Shown piece by piece: positions 5,700 to 9,111 of a stretch of 9,111 nt of DNA (within the stretch, counting starts at the first letter, position 1; every line of letters starts with the position of its first letter). The translations under genes and the position numbers were made by a program. The notes beneath the pieces are model-generated. The model made no database searches. It saw only the letters and a program-made list of their open reading frames with translations, and had not been told where the DNA came from. Source of the DNA: Burkholderiales bacterium (GTDB lineage Bacteria; Pseudomonadota; Gammaproteobacteria; Burkholderiales; Burkholderiaceae_C); the NCBI GenBank assembly GCA_005793295.1, contig SXSX01000020.1:1-9111 (forward strand), written 5' to 3'.

Positions 5700-7721
5700 T
5701 TGAAAACTGTGAAATCATTCCCCCGTAAGGTCATAGAAACCCCCAACCTATTCATTCCTTTGCCTGACGGTACGCGCTTAGCGGCTCGGGTATGGATGCC
5801 CAAAGACGCTGACAAGAATCCAGTTCCTGTCATTCTTGAGTACCTGCCCTACCGCAAACGTGACGGCACCATTGTTCGAGACGCACTCACCCACCCCTAC
5901 CTGGCTGGCCACGGCTATGCGTGCGTACGCGTCGATATGCGTGGCAACGGTGATTCTGATGGGCTGATGTGGGACGAGTACAGCGAGCAAGAATTGCAAG
6001 ACGCAGAAGATGTGATCGCTTGGTTGGTCCAACAACCATGGAGCACCGGGCGCGTAGGAATGATGGGTATTTCTTGGGGTGGCTTCAATGGTTTGCAAGT
6101 CGCAGCCCGCCAGCCCAAAGGCTTAGACGCCGTGGTCACGTTGTGCTCCACTGATGATCGCTACAGCGATGACATTCACTTTAAAGGCGGCTGCTTACTC
6201 AGTGAAAACCTGGGTTGGTCGGCCACCATGTTTGGCTATTCATCGCGACCGCCAGATCCTGCCATCGTGGGTCAACGGTGGCGTGAGATGTGGTTAGAGC
6301 GTTTGAATAACGAGCCCCTCTTGGCGATCGATTGGCTTGAGCACCCGCACCGTGACGCGTATTGGAAACGGGGTTCGGTGTGCGAAGACATTGGCGCCAT
6401 CAAAGCCGCCGTGCTCGCTGTTGGTGGCTGGAATGACGCCTATACCAACGCAGTTCCGCGATTGGTCAGCACTATTAAGTCCCCAGTAAAAGGCATCATC
6501 GGCCCTTGGGCCCACAAGTACCCGCACTTTGCGGTGCCAGAGCCACGAATTGGCTTCTTGCAAGAATCTTTGCGCTGGTGGAATCGTTGGTTAAAAGAAC
6601 AAGCCACGGGTGTAGAAAAAGACCCGGCGTTTCGCACCTACATCATGGACATGCAATCGCCGGGTGCGAATGTGAGTCACATCAGCGGACGATGGGTCAG
6701 TGACTCGAAGTGGCCCAGTGCAAACCTGCAGACACGGCGCTTGCATTTGAACAACAAGGGGCTGAGCTCCGTGCGCGAACCCAAGCGCAAGCAGACTTTG
6801 ACCTCACCCCAACACACTGGCGCTGACAGCGGCGAGTACTGCATTATTTGGATGGGCCCTGAGTTTCCAGGCGACCAACGCCAAGACGATTCCGGCTCAC
6901 TCACCTTTGATGGCGAAGCGCTTCAAAAAGACTTTGACCTCGTCGGTGCGCCTACGCTGACCTTGCAATTTTCCGTAGACCAGCCCGTGGCCCATGTCGC
7001 TGTGCGACTCAACAGTATTTGGCCTAATGGCGAAGTCTCACGCTTGACTTATGCGGTAGCCAACCTGACGCACCTTCACTCCAACAGCAGCCACGAACAT
7101 CCGCAAGCCCTAGAGCCCGGCAAGACTTACACCGTCAAAATTCAACTTGACGATGTAGCCTACCGTGTTCCTAAAGGCCACCGCTTGCGGGTCTCGATAT
7201 CCACCAGCTATTGGCCTCTGATCTGGCCGGCCCCCACCCCCGTGGAGCTCACGGTACATACCGGAGCGAGTTTTATCGACATCCCTACGCGGCTCAAGGT
7301 GCGTGGCGAGAAGGCCCCCACATTTGCAGCGCCAGAAACAGCCGCTCCGGTCAAGCTCATTACAGTCGACAAGCCTTGGAATAAACGCGAAGTAACGATT
7401 GACCAAGCCACCGGCGAGCGGCGCTTAACGATTGAAGATGACTTTGGCCGCAACACCATTGCTGAACACAGCCTCACCACCTGGGGCCGTGGCCGCGAGA
7501 CCTACCGCATCTTGCCCAATGATCCTTTGTCAGCCCGACAAGAATGCCACTGGTCCATGGAAACTGCGCGGGGTGACTGGGTGGTTCGCACCGAAACCTA
7601 CAGCAGCATGACCGCGAGCAAAACCCATTGGCATATCACGGGCCGGTTGGAGGCGTATGAAGGCAACACGCAAATTTTGGTGCGCACCTGGGACAAAAAA
7701 ATAAAGCGCAGGCTTTTGTAA
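5700..7721 (+). CDS. CocE/NonD-family serine hydrolase (X-Pro dipeptidyl-peptidase S15 type)
   Basis: Protein of 673 residues starting at TTG. Family members are alpha/beta hydrolases that cleave esters or amides, such as cocaine esterase, glutaryl-7-ACA acylase and X-Pro peptidases. The triad is visible: Ser125 in GISWGG, Asp246 in GGWNDAY and His272 in GPWAHKYPH. Tyr51 in LPYRKRD matches the oxyanion-hole tyrosine position of cocaine esterase (inference). RGNGDSDG at 81-88 is also typical. A beta-sandwich domain like the PepX C-terminal domain follows at about 340-540, including KGHRLRVSISTSYWPLIWP. A further C-terminal extension of about 130 residues (545-673) is rich in charged and aromatic residues and ends KIKRRLL. 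No signal peptide is seen, so it is likely cytoplasmic. The last codons lie inside the terminator of the convergent tctC gene. The substrate is unknown; an ester or amide related to the hydantoinase substrate is an inference. Confidence 0.88.
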   Translation: MKTVKSFPRKVIETPNLFIPLPDGTRLAARVWMPKDADKNPVPVILEYLPYRKRDGTIVRDALTHPYLAGHGYACVRVDMRGNGDSDGLMWDEYSEQELQDAEDVIAWLVQQPWSTGRVGMMGISWGGFNGLQVAARQPKGLDAVVTLCSTDDRYSDDIHFKGGCLLSENLGWSATMFGYSSRPPDPAIVGQRWREMWLERLNNEPLLAIDWLEHPHRDAYWKRGSVCEDIGAIKAAVLAVGGWNDAYTNAVPRLVSTIKSPVKGIIGPWAHKYPHFAVPEPRIGFLQESLRWWNRWLKEQATGVEKDPAFRTYIMDMQSPGANVSHISGRWVSDSKWPSANLQTRRLHLNNKGLSSVREPKRKQTLTSPQHTGADSGEYCIIWMGPEFPGDQRQDDSGSLTFDGEALQKDFDLVGAPTLTLQFSVDQPVAHVAVRLNSIWPNGEVSRLTYAVANLTHLHSNSSHEHPQALEPGKTYTVKIQLDDVAYRVPKGHRLRVSISTSYWPLIWPAPTPVELTVHTGASFIDIPTRLKVRGEKAPTFAAPETAAPVKLITVDKPWNKREVTIDQATGERRLTIEDDFGRNTIAEHSLTTWGRGRETYRILPNDPLSARQECHWSMETARGDWVVRTETYSSMTASKTHWHITGRLEAYEGNTQILVRTWDKKIKRRLL

Positions 7722-7733
7722 AAGCCTGCGCTT
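7695..7733 (-). terminator. Rho-independent terminator of tctC, embedded in the 3' end of the hydrolase gene
   Basis: A 13-14 bp perfect stem (arms 7704-7717 and 7720-7733, core AAGCGCAGGCTTTT with its complement) is followed on the minus strand by TATTTTTTT (7703-7695). It starts 22 bases after the tctC stop. In the plus direction there is no T-run after the stem, so it mainly serves tctC. The hydrolase stop codon TAA (7719-7721) lies at the hairpin tip. Confidence 0.88.
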
Positions 7734-7755
7734 GGCAGATGGGGCTAAGGTCTGC

Positions 7756-8733
7756 TTAATCGATATATACCTTAGCAGCAGAAATCACAGGACCCCACTT
7801 CGCGATTTCTGAGCTAACAAATTTTTTGTGCTCAGCAGGTTCTACGCGCTTATCAGTAATGATGACTGCGCCCAGGGCTTCTTGTTTCTTAATAAAGTCT
7901 GGATCCTTCAAAGCCACTTTCAATGCGTTGTTGAGTTTGGCAATCACGTCAGTTGGCGTTCCCTTGGGAGCGTACAAACCGTGCCAGATGGACACATCGA
8001 AACCTTTGAGGCCGGACTCTTGTAAAGTCGGTACGTCTTTCAAGACAGCCGTGGTCAAGCGCTTAGAAGTTGTCACGCCGTAGACGTTCACTTTTTTAGC
8101 TTCAATTTGAGGGGATGTGTTGGTCGTCTGATCGCACAAGATGTCGATCTGACCGCCAATCAGGTCGGTCAACGCAGGTGCAGTTCCTTTGTAGGGAATC
8201 GCAGCCATATCAATTTGCAAGGCATTCTGCAACATCAAACCGCACAGGTGCGACGCCGAACCCACCCCAGCATTACCGAGATTGATCTTGCCCTTGTTTT
8301 GGTTTAACCAAGCCACCAGCTCTTTATAATTTTTTGCTGGCAAGGTAGGTTTTGAAATCACGGTCATCGGCACTTCATTGATCATGCCCAAGTATTCAAA
8401 ATCACTGTCGATTTTAAAAGGCATGGTGCGCAACAAATTGGGCATGGTCGCCATGGCAATGTGGTTGAGCATGATGGTGTAACCATCGGGTGCAGCTTTG
8501 GCTACCTTGTTGGCACCAATCGAGCTACCTGCGCCGAGTACGTTTTCAATAATGATGGTTGCATCGCCCAAAGGCTTGCGCATGGCTTCTGCCAAATCGC
8601 GAGCCACGCGGTCCGTTGGACCGCCGGCCACAAACGGCACAACCAGCGAGATCGGTTTAGAGGGATAGGTCTGGGCGTAGCCGACCAAAGAAAACAAAGC
8701 CGAAATGGCGCTTACAACGAATAGTTTTTTCAT
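7756..8733 (-). CDS. tctC: Tripartite tricarboxylate transporter-type solute-binding protein (TctC/Bug family)
   Basis: Protein of 325 residues, the usual Bug/TctC length. It has a signal peptide: a basic start MKKLF, a hydrophobic core, and probable cleavage after Ala20 in VGYA before QTYPSKP. It would therefore be a periplasmic ligand-binding protein. Family hallmarks are YPSKPISLVVPFVAGGPTD near the mature N-terminus, APDGYT, the GxAG-type segment NLGNAGVGSASHL, PYKGTAPALTDLIGGQID, and IWHGLYAPKGTP. The start has GGAG 7 bases upstream (8744-8741). No TctA or TctB membrane genes are in view, which is common for Bug proteins in Burkholderiales, where many are orphans. It has its own terminator and is separated by about 109 bases from the upstream ligase gene on the same strand. 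Ligands in this family are usually carboxylates, amino acids or small amides; this one is unknown. Confidence 0.93.
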   Translation of the reverse strand: MKKLFVVSAISALFSLVGYAQTYPSKPISLVVPFVAGGPTDRVARDLAEAMRKPLGDATIIIENVLGAGSSIGANKVAKAAPDGYTIMLNHIAMATMPNLLRTMPFKIDSDFEYLGMINEVPMTVISKPTLPAKNYKELVAWLNQNKGKINLGNAGVGSASHLCGLMLQNALQIDMAAIPYKGTAPALTDLIGGQIDILCDQTTNTSPQIEAKKVNVYGVTTSKRLTTAVLKDVPTLQESGLKGFDVSIWHGLYAPKGTPTDVIAKLNNALKVALKDPDFIKKQEALGAVIITDKRVEPAEHKKFVSSEIAKWGPVISAAKVYID

Positions 8734-8808
8734 CAGAGATCTCCGAAATGTGAGGTGATCAGTCTATCGCTTTTAACCATACTTGAGTAATGCTCGTAAC
8801 TACTTAGC

Positions 8809-8841
8809 CGTCCCTCGTGGGACGCACCCGCTAAAAAGCGG
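8809..8841. repeat. Tandem hairpins after the ligase gene
   Basis: Two perfect stem-loops lie side by side: CGTCCC/GGGACG (8809-8824, 4-base loop) and CCGCT/AGCGG (8828-8841, loop AAAA). They begin one base after the ligase stop codon on the minus strand. Neither is followed by a T-run on the minus strand, so intrinsic termination would be weak. They could protect the mRNA 3' end or reduce read-through into tctC. The rest of the 8734-8842 spacer shows only the tctC ribosome binding site and no reliable promoter. Confidence 0.55.
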
Positions 8842-8842
8842 T

Positions 8843-9111
8843 TTATTGGTAACTTCGGGCATCTTCGATGACCTTCCCATCATTGGGGAGGCTCCCAGGT
8901 ATACCCATTTCTACGCTCGCACGCAGCTTGGTTACATCGCGAACAGCCTCACTGATCCGCTGCGCCAACCCCTCGGGAGCGACAGCACTCTCTACCTTCA
9001 GGGTCATCACGTCGTTGGCCATTTCGCCACTCACCACCAAACGGGCACGCACCACTTCAGGGAAGCGTTTGACAATATCGTCCACCTGTTTGGGATGAAC
9101 AAACATGCCCC
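8843..9111 (-). CDS. Phenylacetate-CoA-ligase-like (PaaK family) AMP-forming ligase, C-terminal end only
   Basis: Only about the last 89 residues are present; the N-terminal part lies beyond the right edge, and the frame stays open to base 9111. The segment reads G-MFVHPKQVDDIV, then FPEVVRARLVV, then MTLKVE, and ends GSLPNDGKVIEDARSYQ. That matches the C-terminal subdomain (AMP-binding_C_2) of phenylacetate-CoA ligases and relatives, which close over the adenylate during thioester formation. The apparent start methionine within the window is internal to the protein. The enzyme would activate a carboxylic acid, perhaps aromatic, with ATP and CoA. It precedes tctC on the same strand, with tandem hairpins between them. 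The exact acid cannot be told from this fragment; a nonfunctional relative is possible but there is no sign of damage. Confidence 0.82.
   Translation of the reverse strand, partial: GMFVHPKQVDDIVKRFPEVVRARLVVSGEMANDVMTLKVESAVAPEGLAQRISEAVRDVTKLRASVEMGIPGSLPNDGKVIEDARSYQ

Noticed and set aside
7704..7733. The hairpin as a terminator for the plus-strand hydrolase
   Set aside because: No T-run follows on the plus strand and the stem covers the stop codon; the T-run is on the minus-strand side, pointing to tctC.

Overview
The window looks like a catabolic and transport neighbourhood from a betaproteobacterium, most likely Burkholderiales of a Comamonadaceae type (inference). The clues are moderate GC content, a solute-binding protein of the Bug/TctC type with no membrane partners beside it, a branched-chain-amino-acid-type ABC transporter next to amidohydrolase-like genes, and a PaaK-type ligase. 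No rRNA, tRNA, CRISPR array, insertion sequence or phage gene was seen.

Layout, left to right. Positions 1-2436 (+) form a tightly packed operon cut by the left edge: the end of a LivM-type permease, the ATPases LivG and LivF, and an Asp/Glu/hydantoin racemase. The junctions are a 4-base overlap, a 3-base gap and a 5-base gap. Converging on it at 2462-3427 (-) is a RodZ-like membrane protein with an N-terminal helix-turn-helix. An AT-rich spacer (3428-3625) carries that gene's likely promoter, a perfect inverted repeat and a short direct repeat. Then come hyuA (3626-5644, -), a hydantoinase/oxoprolinase A-type protein without a B-subunit gene in view, and, divergently, a CocE/NonD-type (peptidase S15) serine hydrolase (5700-7721, +). 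These two share a 55-base spacer holding a perfect inverted repeat that may be an operator. The hydrolase converges on a TctC/Bug binding-protein gene (7756-8733, -), whose rho-independent terminator lies inside the last codons of the hydrolase. At the right edge is the C-terminus of a phenylacetate-CoA-ligase-like protein (8843-9111, -).

Working model (inference): an ABC importer of the LIV type brings in a small cyclic amide, imide, hydantoin or related amide/ester compound. The racemase interconverts its stereoisomers, HyuA opens the ring using ATP, the S15-type hydrolase cleaves an ester or amide bond, and the PaaK-like ligase could activate the released acid as a CoA thioester. The TctC protein would bind the substrate or a carboxylate product. 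Each family assignment is supported by visible motifs, but the substrate cannot be read from the sequence. The RodZ-like gene is the odd member. It may be a membrane-bound regulator of the cluster or simply an unrelated gene.
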